Assembly (NCBI GenBank): GCA_036785705.1
Contig: JAWUZG010000052.1
Coordinates: 372,001 to 436,000, forward strand
DNA length: 64,000 nucleotides
Direction of reading: 5' to 3'
From: Acanthornis magna
Taxonomy: Eukaryota; Chordata; Aves; Passeriformes; Acanthizidae
Part shown: positions 39,233-50,743 of the stretch, piece by piece
Layout of the letters: every line of letters starts with the position of its first letter
How positions within the stretch are numbered: position 1 is the stretch's first letter
Translations under genes and position numbers: made by a program
Notes under the pieces: generated by a model
What the model was told of the DNA's origin: nothing
What the model saw: the letters and a program-made list of their open reading frames with translations, nothing else
Databases searched by the model: none

Positions 39233-39250
39233 TTTTTTTTTTTTTTTTTT
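39233..39250 (+). repeat. T18 homopolymer
   Basis: A run of 18 T lies in intron 1, with further T-rich sequence nearby at 39350-39375. No target duplication or element body was recognised around it. Confidence 0.85.
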
Positions 39251-40813
39251 AGATTTTAAATCTTACAGACTTAAGAAAAAACCCACAATATATAAACTCA
39301 GAGTTGCTCCAGGTAATATTTTGCTCATGAATGAAAACTGATGTCTTTATCTTTTTTTTCTTTTCTTTTTTTTCCAAATCCTTGTCCCAGTTGTGAAAAT
39401 TACCTGTATAAGCAGAAAGGACAAACAGTACCCAACGTGCTAACCAGTGTATGAGTAGACTGCCTGTAAAATCAGAGAGAAACAAAACTTTTTGCCTTGT
39501 TTTTTCAATTTAGTGCAAAAATGTAGAAAAAAAGGTTGGCAATGCACTTGTGTTTGTAGCAGTTTTATGCAATCTCCATAAGCTGCCGCTAGCAGCAGCA
39601 GTGTAGAAGTTCAGGGTTTTCTTTTGATGTAACAGAGCAAAAACCAGAGGATCATTGCTGGTTTGTGCTACTGGAGAGTGCAGTGTCTCTGTAAGAATCA
39701 GTTCAATTTAATTGTGTCGATGCCTCAGAAAGCAGAGAAGTGTACTGTGGTAATGAAATCATACAGCAGATGTTGTTTTCATTCACTTAAACAAACTGCT
39801 ACGCCTTTGTGATCTGTGATATCACAGTTGCTTTTCACTCGGAGTTTTCGTGGCTGTTAAATCTTTTGAGGCCCGAGTTGTATAATCCTCATAATATATT
39901 CTTCTGCTCAATGCCTAACATCAGCACAGTACTGAAATGCTGAAACTCTTGAGTCTATCCCAATTTAATTTTTCATGTCCTTTTTTTCCCCTCTATTCTG
40001 AGCTGCAGAGAAATACTGTAAAGCAATTTCCATTTTTTAAACGCACTTCCTTCCAAGCTCTTCCGTGCTGATTTCCACTTGACTTTTGTATTTTTTTTTT
40101 TTCTACAATTGTCTCAAGCATTTCCTCTGAAAGTTTTCCTCTGCCAGCCTTTGGGCCACCATTTTCTTTGGGAACATGGTTGATTTGTATATGTTTTTCA
40201 ACTCTTTTGTATCTTATTCAGTAAAACAGACTTTTGCCCCAATTCCTGCCACCCACCTTATGAACTGTTATTGTGTAGGTACTATATTAATTTATATTTA
40301 TAACAAAAAGATAGTGTTTAAAGTTTGAACCTTCAACATATTTTTTACCTTTTCCTTTATTTGATTTAGACTGTGAGATATGTTAAGATACGGACTTTGA
40401 TCTTACTGTCTTTGTGGAGAAGAAGCTTAATTTTCCCACCAGAGAAATAGTTTTTGCCAAGGTTTTTGGATGGACTGCGAGTTTTTTCTTTCTTACTTTA
40501 CAAGCAAGAACAAGGGGGTTGTCTTGAAATGACAGTTGGACAGTGACTGAAAAATACAGCTGGAGTTAGAAGTTGTAGACTAGGATGGGTCTTGCATTAT
40601 TGAATTAATTGGCTACTGTTGAAATTTCTTGCTGGAGGTTGTTATATTAACTGGAAAAGGTTATGAAGATTTTAGAGAAACGAAGTACCTACATACAAGA
40701 GATAAAGTTAGGTATTTAGGAGTGAAGATGATGACTCCAGGTCATTTCTGGGATCATTTGCCTTTCATCACATGTTTCAGGTAGCCTTAGGATTTTTCAT
40801 TTAAAGCAGCCCT

Positions 40814-40831
40814 AAAAAAAAAAAAAAAAAA
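40814..40831 (+). repeat. A18 homopolymer
   Basis: A run of 18 A lies in intron 1. It could be the tail of an old retroposed sequence, but the upstream sequence is not recognisable, so it is listed only as a simple repeat. Confidence 0.85.
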
Positions 40832-43800
40832 GATAGTTGCAGAGGAATTTTTTATTAATACTGCTGATAAGAGGGTTAATGTCACCAATCAGTATTTGAG
40901 TGGTTGCTGTATGTCTGAATCAGGCTGGGATTGCTGACCACTTGCATTATCCTCATGTGTTCTACATTTATCATGTAGCATCTCACCTTTAATTTCCTGG
41001 CATCCAAGTAGAGCAAAAGAATGGCATGAGTCATTAGTTGGAGAGGCTTTAATTGTTCTGGACACCCAGGGAAAATCCATATTGATAGTAAGAAAGGGAA
41101 GAAAGCAAGAGGATTTGGATTCTGAAGATAGGCTACTCGAGCTAAAGCTACAAATACCTGGACAGGAGCACTGGCACACATTATTCTCTGCTGTTCACCA
41201 TCCAGTGAGCCTATCAGGCTCCCCTAAGGCTCAGCTCTCCTATGTCACTGCAGAGTGCCTGGAAGAATCCTACCAGAGCTTCTGGACTGATATCCACAGC
41301 TTCTGTGCCCCAAGTTCGTTTTGCTGTTTGTAGTGAGGACTGACACGTGCTGGGTTGGATATACTTTGTAGCTCAAAGCTGTCAGGAGCTAAAGGCTGTG
41401 CTTTCTGCTCTGGGCAGACCCTTAGATGAGCCAGGATGTTGACACCAGCATAGGAGAATGGCTGGAACGAGTTAAGAATGGTCAAAATTAAATGGGTGAT
41501 CACTGTAATATTGTAGTGGTCACTGCTTAGTTTTAACAGGGGCTGAACAGTAATCTTCTTCATCAGTTATTTCCTTCCAGTCTGACATCATCAACCTGCC
41601 TTAAAATAACATTTAAAATACGTTTTATTTTGTTTTCCAGTAAAGGATATAAAAGAAGCAAATCTGCCCTTCAGCAACAAGCTTATGGTGTGCAATATTC
41701 TACCTTTACATCATCTCAGCCTAATCTCTTTAGACTTTGATTGCATTTTCCAGATGTAAGCACTTGCTTAGCGAGCTTTCTAGATTGGTATTTCAGATGA
41801 TCTGCTTATGTCAACTGTTTTTACTTTTAATTTGCTTTCAAAATCCTTGCAGGTGTACTTCGAAGTAATTTGTGTGCTTACTATCTTAGATCTACTATCT
41901 TAGATTCGTGTTTATTAGGGAAATTATGCTTTCTTTTCCATGTGGTTTCCCACACCCTAGGAAAGCAATATTAAAATATGGCAGGATGGCATATCAGCTG
42001 GCTATAATGCAAGTTTATTCCTTGTAGTCCAGTTAATTGTGAATATCTTGGATTGAGAATAAAATGTCCTGTAAAGAAGGTGTGTACTATCATTTATATC
42101 ATTTTTGTCCAAGCTGCTTCCTGCAGTCTCAAAAAATGGCCACAAATAGATTCTAGCATCTTTATTACATTCTTAAATACTGTTATTTTTCATGTAATGG
42201 TACGTTCAAAATGCAAAAACCATTTACTAGTGCCCCACAATGCCCTGCACTTGTGACAGCCATTGGTGTGATAAACATAGAGCTGCAGGAAGATAATTGG
42301 CTTCCAAAGGGAGGAACTTGGCTTTAATTTAGGTGGTATAGCTATCTTTATTCTGGCCTATCACCTCAGAATATTTTCATTGCAATTGCTTTCATAATTA
42401 TCTGTTAAACTTCACAGCTGGTCCTCAACATTTTTAATCTGACCTTTTAATGCTCTTCTGGGGAAGAGCAGTTCATGCCGATCTCAGACCTCACTTGTGA
42501 AAGGCTTTGAGACAGATCTGTCTGAAAAAATTAGCAGTCACTCTTCCTAAAAAAAAAAAAAACAACTCATCAATACAAGTTCTGGGTCTTTAGACACTTT
42601 TTCTTCATTTGTGATAGCCTTTAAAAATTCCAGGAGAAGGAGAAGTTCATTATGCTAAACATGAGAATTGGAAAGCACCCAGCTCTCACTGTGACGTACT
42701 TTCTGCCTGAAGCTTTACTTATGAGAAGTGCTGTGGTGAACTCATACATTTGTATTGTGGCATCTAAGGATGGTCAAGTGGCCAGAGGAACACTTTGGTG
42801 TTTGAAAGTCCTGGCTTCAGTTTTGTGCAGGTTTCTTTGTGACTCAAGCACCCTCGTCCAGCCTGGCCTCCTTCAGCAAGGATGTTGAGAGTAAGTACAC
42901 AGAAGACTGGGGTTGCTTAGACCTTGCAGTAAAGGAGACTAACTAGGTGACCAATGTGTTTTAGGTTTGAGGGGAAAGACCAAAAATTTCTTTTACCCAG
43001 CAATAAATGTTTCACCATATAAATTTAAATTTGCACCATAAACACAAATGCTGTGTTTCTTGGATTGCAAGGGTATCTTCAAGGGTGTTGGTTTCTTACG
43101 AAGAAACAAGTGGAGCTTTAAAATGTGAATTTGTGTAGTATTAGCTTTCACTTATTTTTAGTGTAATTTATATAAGAAGCAAGGTCAGTGTTAGTATAGT
43201 CTTTTCTGTTAGGTTGTAGTTTTCCAGTGTCTTTGCTATACAGTAGCAAAGCACTTTGCAGAGATGAGGGTAAGGGAAAGGATGGCTTAATTGTAACCTA
43301 GGGCAATTCAGAAGCAGTTTATAATAAGGGCTTTTGTAGCATGTGCATACCAAAGAGGCTTGTGCATAAGAAAATACACCCACGCTTTACACGTTTGAAC
43401 TGAGCTTACTTATGTGTGTTTTGTTAGTCAGCAGAGTTGGGAGCTTTCTCTTCTAAATACCTTTTGATTGTTTTGAAGAACACAAATGTAACATGAAATT
43501 GTGTAATCAGACTAAAAGCATCTAAAAATATTAGCTGGTCTGGTATGATGAATGCCAAGGGCATGAATTCTGCAGCTGGAATATAAAGTGTGTAAAACTA
43601 TAAATCAGAACTTATCACTTGACATGGCATGTTGGAACCACTTATGAATGTGCACTGGAAATAAAAATCAAATTGTGTTGTTAATATTTTTTTTTCCTAA
43701 AATTACCTCATTACCCCTCCCTAATCCAGTATACCACTGAAATGGTTAACCTCTTCAGGATATCAGTTCCATATCCTGGAGAAATGGAGGCCCAGCAAGG

Positions 43801-46800
43801 GAGAAACAGCCTAGAAGATCTAGAAGCTCTGCTCTGCATACTGACTTTTAACACTTAAACTTTCCAGCTGGCCACCAGCTCTGCAGCAGCAATGTTGCCT
43901 TCACTTTCTTTGGCTTTGTCCCAGCACTTGGACTTACTGGAAGCAGCTCTGCTGCTGCTGGGGCTGAGACACATGTGACTGGAACGCAGTGTGCTCACAC
44001 CAGTGGTATGCATCTGAGTTGGTGCTGGCCTTGGGAAGGAGCCTGTCTTCCTGCCTCGTTTGCCACCTTTCTTTACCCACGGTGGTTTGTTTTCTTTCTG
44101 TGTATTGCAGTGTGTTGTCCATTCTGTTTGAAACTCTTCCAGGATTCATGGTTTCTTTTGGGAGATATTGCTGCTGCCAGTTGCTTGATTTCTAGATGTC
44201 TTGCTGAAATGTCTCTTTTCCTTGATTCAGCCTGTTAGTGTTCGTCAGAATTCTCTTCTTTAGTAATACAAATAATATTTCTTTTCTGTCCTTCCCCCAT
44301 GTAAATCCTTTGGATTCCACGTTGTTTTCTTGTAGTTTCTGCCTGGCTGAGATTTAGGTAGATGTTCTTTCCCTTTTCAGATTTTTTCTTTCCCTTAGTA
44401 GTACCCCTAGTTGTTGTATCTACTCCCTCCCTCTCATTTGTGCCTTACAGTTTTTCTCATAATCGTATGACAGCATCTATACAGAGCTAGATTAATGCAG
44501 CATTCCTTTGTAATGCATTTACTTCACATTTTTCTATGTTTTATCTATTAATTTTATGATTCCTGTGATCTATGTGAACTTGCTCTATGGATTTCTGATA
44601 TTATTTTAAATACCTAGGGAGATCTGATAGTCTTAGTAAAAATCCATTGATTTGAATTGTTATTTATTATGTATAGTCATTTTTATAGTTCTTCAGGACT
44701 AGTTCAGTAGTTCTTTCAGTATTTGCTTCCTTTGATATTTTTACCATTTTGTTATTAGAAATATGGTGGCCAAAACAAGTTGCAGCTGAATTGCTGAAAT
44801 TGTAACTTCAATTAATGTCCCAGTAAACAAAATCAAGGCTTGCTTAGTATTTGGAAAGAAGAATTATACAAGGTAAGAAATGGATCTTGTAGCTTAAAAA
44901 CAAACACCCCACACTCCCATTTTTTAATTTTTATTTTATAGTTTTATTTTTTGAGTCAGCATTGGTCCTCTGCTCCAGCCTGGAGTAACGCTGTGTTGTA
45001 TTTCACTGAGTGACAGGAAGTTTATATTGATCCTTCATGCACATTAGCAAGTAGGCAGTCCAGTAATTACATATTGGCAAACTTTCCATCAGGGTGTCTT
45101 GGTTTTCTCCCCTTGAGGTCCTTCTGAAATATCAACTGGAAACAGGAGTTTTCATTTCCTGACACTCTGAAGTGTAGTTATTGTAGACTTTGAAGTGGAA
45201 GATATTAAAACTGTCTGGTGGAAGTGAAAATTAATTGCTGCTCTGCCCTTCTGGTGATAAGCTGTAAGCGAAAACAGCGCAAGATCGAAGTTAGTGGCCA
45301 AACCAGGAGATTCTGTGTAGTTAGTTCTTCTGAACAATCATGGAATGCTCTTATTTTCAAACATCGGTGATACAAATGTCTGTCTCTGGATTGGTTATTA
45401 TTGACTGATAATATATAGCATGTACTGTATAGAAACTTGTTGGGTTTTATTAAAATTAATTCTTCTGTTGACACTTCGAATGCTGTGATAGGTGAGCTAT
45501 GAAATACTTGGATCCCAGCAAAAACTCCTGTATTAGATTTAAATGAGTTTCTTGTTCTTATGAGAAACTACTTTAGATTCCTTCTCGGTCTTTAAGCTGT
45601 TAGACTACGTACTCCTCCAGTTCATAGCTGATTTCCAAATATCTTTTATTTTTCATTGTGTCACCTTATCTGGTGCTGCTGGGCCCCAGGACTCACCTTT
45701 CTTTCACTGTTAATTCTCTCTGTGTGTTCATCTTTAATTTCATATCCATAGAGATCCTTCCAAGAGAAAGAAGACTCTTTAAAAGAGAGCATACGTAATG
45801 GTAGATGGTTAGGCTCTCCAATGTGCCTGAATTGCATTGCTTTGCAATTTTTTAAACTTGTTAAACTCTCTAATAAGGAGCTGTAGTTTGCTCCAGAACT
45901 GCATGAGATGATTACAGAAACAAAAGCCATGAAATAGAATTCCTTATATCTGAAAGCAGCTAGAAGGATGAATCAAGTTCTACATGATGCCATCGGACAG
46001 GCATTGTTTTTTATAATTATTTTTAATTTCTTCCTGCAGTGAGGGAAAAAGATAAAGCTGCATGATTCAGGAACTGTCTGTGCAGAGCACCATGATATCC
46101 AGACAATGAAATGGATGTTTTTAGCTTCAAAACCTTGTTTGTATGCTTGTGTGTTTTACTTAAAGGGATACTTTGATTCTATTACAACTTAGGAAAGTGG
46201 CTGCTAATTTCTAAAATATATACCTTTCTCCTGTTTCACAGTGGGATGCAAAAATCTTACTGTAATGAAAAATCTTACTACTGAAAAATCTTACTGTAAT
46301 GAATGTTTTGTTTGTTAGTCCTGATATTTTAAATTAGCTCTTTATGTATAGTCAGATTTTTAAGCTGCAAGTGGTTTCTTCTTTCCTCTCTGAGGGGAAC
46401 ATTTCTTTCTATTGGTTTTGAGTCTTGTAGAAAGTTCTTCATTTGTTTGACAGAGAGAGAAAGAACATTTTAAAATCTGTAAAGATCCGTGTGGTTGGTA
46501 AATCTTATAGTCATTCTGTGTACAAACATAGGAGAAAGCTGCTCTTAACACAGGGTAAATCACACTGATCACCTTATCAAAAGCTGAACATGATAATTTT
46601 TGTTTCTTTTTTATGATAGCACTTTTCCTCCCTCACCAAAAACAGCAACTTTATTCTAACTCCCAGCGTTGTTCCTGATTTTTTTGCATTCTGTTTCTTA
46701 CTCCTTTATGACCATGTTCTTTTACAACTTATTTACAACTTCACCTTTTTTTTTCTCTCTTTTGACTCTTCATCCACATTTATTGTAGTTATTACTTTCT

Positions 46801-47815
46801 AGTGTGGAATTAGTTACATATTTGGAAAAATGGAAACTTTGTGAGGGGTACTTCAAATTTGTGGCCTTTCCCATCTGTCTGTACAATATCTGTACAACAG
46901 TAAGCTGTATATTGTGCCTGTGTTTGCCTGTAGATAGTATTTCCCCTTTTAGGTTATTTTTCTTTGTATTTGTGGTCAGTCTTTGTACAGATCTTTGTGT
47001 GCTAATGATAATACACATATTTTTTAGGGCCTGAAGATGTCTGTGAATGTACATGCATTATAAAAAGACTTTTCAGGTTTTGCTGCTCTTTTTATAAAAT
47101 GGGGTGGATATGTGGTTTAACACCCAGACTGTTCTCCTTCCTACAGACAGAAGCTTGTTGAAAAGATGTTTTGCATAAATTTGATTTTGTTCTGGTACCT
47201 GTGGTGTTCTCTCAATGAATAAAACATTATTTTGAAACAATGGTTTGCATTAAAACAGTCTTGAAAGACTTCTATGAAAATTTGTGCAGTCAGTCACATT
47301 ATCATGATTAGACATTAATTTAGCCCTGTACCTGCTATCATGTATAATCTTTGTGGACGTGGTTGGGTCTAGTACTGTGATAGTCTACCACATCATGTAA
47401 TCTCATTGTGGAGCTTCCTGAGCTCCACCCTGAAAGCAGGTTCATCATGCTGCTCCTTTCTGTTGGGAAGCAGTTGTAAATATTTCCTCTTTAATGGGAA
47501 GCTTTCCTCTTTATTCTAGCCTGCATTTATTTAGGGTTAGTTTATGTCTATTTAGTCTTTGTCATAATTATCCTTCAGTTCAAACAGCTCCCTTTTGTCT
47601 TTGGCATTGACCCATGATGTCTTTAGAGAGCAATTTTATTCCATCCAGCCATTGTTTTGTTCAGTGAGCTGAGCTGAGCAATTTTTGTCCCCTCTGAAAT
47701 TGTAGGCTCCCATTCATCACTCCCATCTGAGTGGTGCTTCTCTGCACCTGATGTGCTTTCTCTTTTCTTTTACCGATAACTAGAGAACAGTGTATTTTAC
47801 TGTTGATTTGCATGA

Positions 47816-47820
47816 AGACA
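47816..47820. repeat. Target-site duplication, left copy (AGACA)
   Basis: AGACA lies directly before the outer end of the left LTR and recurs directly after the right LTR at 51739-51743. The 5-bp length agrees with class III (ERVL/spuma-like) integration. One more A is shared if the LTR edge is moved by a base, so a 6-bp duplication cannot be fully excluded. Confidence 0.85.
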
Positions 47821-48815
47821 TGTCTTCGTTTGATAGACAGGTGTCTGCTTAGGAAGGTGGGAACCTTCCTTGGAACAGAGAATGTGAATCCCCTTCCCTC
47901 CAAATTATTATAACTTTAGGATCAAGGGCTCTCAGGCAAAGGTATGGGAAAAGGAATAAGAGTTTTTTACTAGTATCTATAATGAGGTAAACAATCAGTA
48001 ACAAAAAAAACAGTAAACAAGGTGAAAAAAAAACAGTAAACAAAACCAGAAACTCAGTGGAATATGTCCCTGGACTGTCAGGCACTTTCCCGGTTGGTGC
48101 AGTCACGGTCACGGCCAGCAGGGGCGCTGTTGGGCTCCTAGATCAGCAGGGCAGGTGCGATGACTCCCGGGAAGCTGCAGATGGCGCTGTGGCACGAGGT
48201 TGGATCTGTGTCACGCACGTAATGGCCGACGGGCTGGAGCAGGGTGGAGCGCAGATGGACAAAGCGCAGCAAAGGGGTGGAACGGCCAGGTGGGCTCACC
48301 TGAGCCAGCCAGCAGAGGAGGCAGCAGGAGTTCCGCAGCTGTGGCAGGCAAGGCGTGGGGTGGCAGCAGGCAGGGCGAGGAGCGGCAGCAGGCAGGGCGA
48401 GGAGCGGCAGCAGGCAGGGCGAGGAGCGGCAGCAGGCGAGGGGTCTCGTCTTGCTGCAGCGCAGCTGGGAAACGCGCCCTCCCGGAGGGTAGAAGGGACC
48501 GGGATCCCGTCCTCCCCCGTCCCAAGTGAGAACTCACCCAACAGGTAGAGAGAAAAACCAGCGCAAAACCGGGCCTTTTCTGCAATTGTAGCCAAAAAAA
48601 ACAGAGCCGCCTTTTTCCCCCTGCTCTCTCCTCCAAGAGCCCCGAGCGAGTGAGTGAGTGTCCCCTTATCAAATCTTGCCATCTCTTGTTCCTCTGCCTG
48701 GCCAGCGAAAAGGCTTTGTCTCCTTTGTGAGCGTAGATGGCCCTTAAGTACCGGTCATTAGTTGCTTAGCAACAGAATGGGAAAAATTCCACTTGCCCCC
48801 CCCCAACCTTCCACA
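47821..48815 (-). repeat. 3' LTR of the provirus (995 bp)
   Basis: It begins (minus strand) TGTGGAAGGTTGGGG and ends CGAAGACA, so it has TG/CA termini. By reading, it matches the right-hand LTR base for base wherever compared, including a run of nine C and two homopolymer-A blocks; all open frames longer than 80 codons recur unchanged at an offset of 2923. It includes a GC-rich, CpG-rich central segment (about 48090-48660) with a 22-bp tandem repeat. I could not place a convincing TATA box or polyadenylation signal. Confidence 0.95.
48362..48440. repeat. 22-bp GC-rich tandem repeat in the 3' LTR, about 3.6 copies
   Basis: Three exact copies of a 22-bp unit beginning GGCAGCAGGC and ending GGAGC are followed by a partial fourth. 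The same array occurs in the other LTR at 51285-51363. Tandem repeats in the U3 region often act as enhancers in retroviruses; here that role is only inferred. Confidence 0.93.
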
Positions 48816-48943
48816 TTATCCACCCCGAATTTTTTCCATTCCAACATATTACATTGAACTTAAGCCTTTAAACTATATATATACAAGCATTACTCTGATT
48901 ATATACATACAGATATGGATACAGGCACAATGTTATGGGCAGT
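48816..48943 (-). other. Provirus 3' spacer with polypurine-tract candidate; no env
   Basis: Only 128 bp separate the end of the pol-derived frame from the 3' LTR. The minus strand just before the LTR is purine-rich (GGAATGGAAAAAATTCGGGG, then TGGATAA) and is the only candidate polypurine tract. There is no room for an env gene. Confidence 0.75.
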
Positions 48944-50698
48944 TCAACCCCAACTGAGGTCCCCCTGAGGTATGCATCGTGTCTCTCCATCCTCTTGCAT
49001 CACCCACCAGGTACACCCTGGTCCCTGAGCGAAGACAACCCCACGGGTGGGTCTATCTTTGCTCAAGGCAGAATTAATCCAAACAGTTTTCCCCAGCATG
49101 CCTCTCATTTGCACCACTGGAACCTTATCCCCGTCTGCTGTTTGCAAGGGTTCAGATTGGGCAGGGCCAGCCCTGTTGGTGGAGCCTCGGGTGTTAACTA
49201 GCCAGGTGGCCTTGGCTAAATGCTGTTCCCAATTTTTGAAAGTCCCCCCACCTAGAGCCTTCAAGGTGGTTTTTAACAGGCCGTTGCATCGCTCTACTTT
49301 ACCAGCAGCAGGTGCGTGATAAGGAATGTGGTACACCCACTCAATGCCATGTTCCTTAGCCCAGGTGTTTATGAGGCTATTTTTGAAATGAGTCCCGTTG
49401 TCCGACTCAATTCTCTCAGGGGTACCATGCCTCCAAAGGACTTGCCTTTCAAGGCCCAGGATGGTGTTACGGGCAGTGGCATGAGGCACAGGGTAGGTCT
49501 CCAGCCACCCAGTGGTGGCCTCTACCATTGTGAGCACGTAGCGCTTGCCGTGGCGGGTTTGAGGCAATGTGATGTAATCGATCTGCCAGGCCTCCCCATA
49601 CTTGTATTTGGTCCATCTTCCCCCATACCACAGGGGTTTCACCCGCTTGGCTTGCTTGATGGCAGCGCATGTCTCACAGTTATGGATCACCTGGGAGATA
49701 CAGTCCATAGTTAGATCCACCCCTCGGTCTCGTGCCCACTTATAGGTGGCATCTCTGCCCTGATGGCCTGAGGCATCATGGGCCCATCGGGCTAGGAACA
49801 ACTCTCCTTTGTGCTGCCAATCTAAATCTACCTGTGACACCTCTATTTTTGCAGCCTGATCTACTTGTTCATTGTTTCGGTGTTCCTCATTAGCTCGGCT
49901 CTTGGGGACATGGGCATCTACATGACGGACTTTCACAGGTAGCTTCTCTACCCGACTGGCAATGTCTCGCCATTCGTCCGCAGCCCAGATTGGTCTTCCT
50001 CTACGTTGCCAGTTGGCCTTTTTCCACCTTTCCAACCAACCCCACAGAGCATTGGCTACCATCCATGAATCGGTGTACAGGTATAGCTTTGGCCACTTCT
50101 CTCTTTCAGCAAGGTCCAGGGCCAGCTGAACGGCTTTGAGTTCGGCAAGTTGGCTTGATCCACCTTCTCCTTCAGTAGCTTCTGCGACCTGCCGTGTGGG
50201 GCTCCATACAGCTGCTTTCCATTTTCGGTTTGCCCCCACAATACGACAGGAACCATCAGTGAAGAGAGCGTAGCACGTTTCATCTTGTGGCAGTTGGTTG
50301 TACGGTGGAGCTTCCTCAGCGCGAGTCACCTGTTCCTGCTCCTCTTCATCAGTGAGACCAAAGTTTTCACCTTCGGGCCAATTTGTAATTATTTCCAAGA
50401 TCCCAGGGCGATTCGGGTTTCCAATACGGGCGCGCTGCGTGATGAGGGCAATCCATTTACTCCACGTGGCATCGGTGGCATGGTGGGTAGAGGGAACCTT
50501 TCCCTTGAACATCCACCCCAGCACCGGTAGTCGGGGTGCGAGGAGAAGTTGTGCTTCTGTGCCAATAACTTCTGAAGCGGCTTGGACACCTTCATAGGCT
50601 GCCAGGATTTCCTTCTCTGTGGGAGTGTAGTTGGCTTCGGACCCTCTGTAGCTTCGGCTCCAGAATCCCAGTGGACGACCTCGAGTCTCACCAGGCAC
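48944..50698 (-). CDS. Truncated retroviral pol: end of RT, RNase H and complete integrase
   Basis: This is an open frame of 584 codons without a stop. Residues 1-45 resemble the end of reverse transcriptase (LGFWSRSYRG, then YTPTEKE). RNase H spans about 140-290, with the four acidic residues D148 (TDGS), E186 (AELKAV), D210 (YTDSW) and D280 (NEQVD). Integrase spans about 300-584: zinc site H307, H312, C341, C344; catalytic D374, D433 and E469 with 35 residues between the last two; then an SH3-like end. The upstream frame is closed by TGA at 50708-50710 and the first start-like codon is GTG, so no normal translation start exists; the first Met is about 60 codons in. Protease and the RT catalytic half are absent. 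This is a remnant of a defective endogenous element, although its enzymatic residues are intact. Confidence 0.93.
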   Translation of the reverse strand: MPGETRGRPLGFWSRSYRGSEANYTPTEKEILAAYEGVQAASEVIGTEAQLLLAPRLPVLGWMFKGKVPSTHHATDATWSKWIALITQRARIGNPNRPGILEIITNWPEGENFGLTDEEEQEQVTRAEEAPPYNQLPQDETCYALFTDGSCRIVGANRKWKAAVWSPTRQVAEATEGEGGSSQLAELKAVQLALDLAEREKWPKLYLYTDSWMVANALWGWLERWKKANWQRRGRPIWAADEWRDIASRVEKLPVKVRHVDAHVPKSRANEEHRNNEQVDQAAKIEVSQVDLDWQHKGELFLARWAHDASGHQGRDATYKWARDRGVDLTMDCISQVIHNCETCAAIKQAKRVKPLWYGGRWTKYKYGEAWQIDYITLPQTRHGKRYVLTMVEATTGWLETYPVPHATARNTILGLERQVLWRHGTPERIESDNGTHFKNSLINTWAKEHGIEWVYHIPYHAPAAGKVERCNGLLKTTLKALGGGTFKNWEQHLAKATWLVNTRGSTNRAGPAQSEPLQTADGDKVPVVQMRGMLGKTVWINSALSKDRPTRGVVFAQGPGCTWWVMQEDGETRCIPQGDLSWG

Positions 50699-50720
50699 CT
50701 TTTTCTCTCAATGCTCTCGT

Positions 50721-50738
50721 GCCCCACGTTGGGCGCCA
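50721..50738 (-). other. Primer-binding site, tRNA-Lys1,2 type
   Basis: The minus strand reads TGGCGCCCAACGTGGGGC, an exact 18-base match to the Lys1,2 primer-binding site used by spumaviruses and some class II elements. It starts five bases inside the 5' LTR boundary, where a primer site is expected. This fixes the direction of the provirus. Confidence 0.93.
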
Positions 50739-50743
50739 AAATC

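Noticed and set aside
48057..48682. Open frames of 109-163 codons on both strands in the LTR (and again at 50980-51605)
   Set aside because: They are repeated identically in the two LTRs, overlap each other on both strands, and come from the CpG-rich repeat composition.
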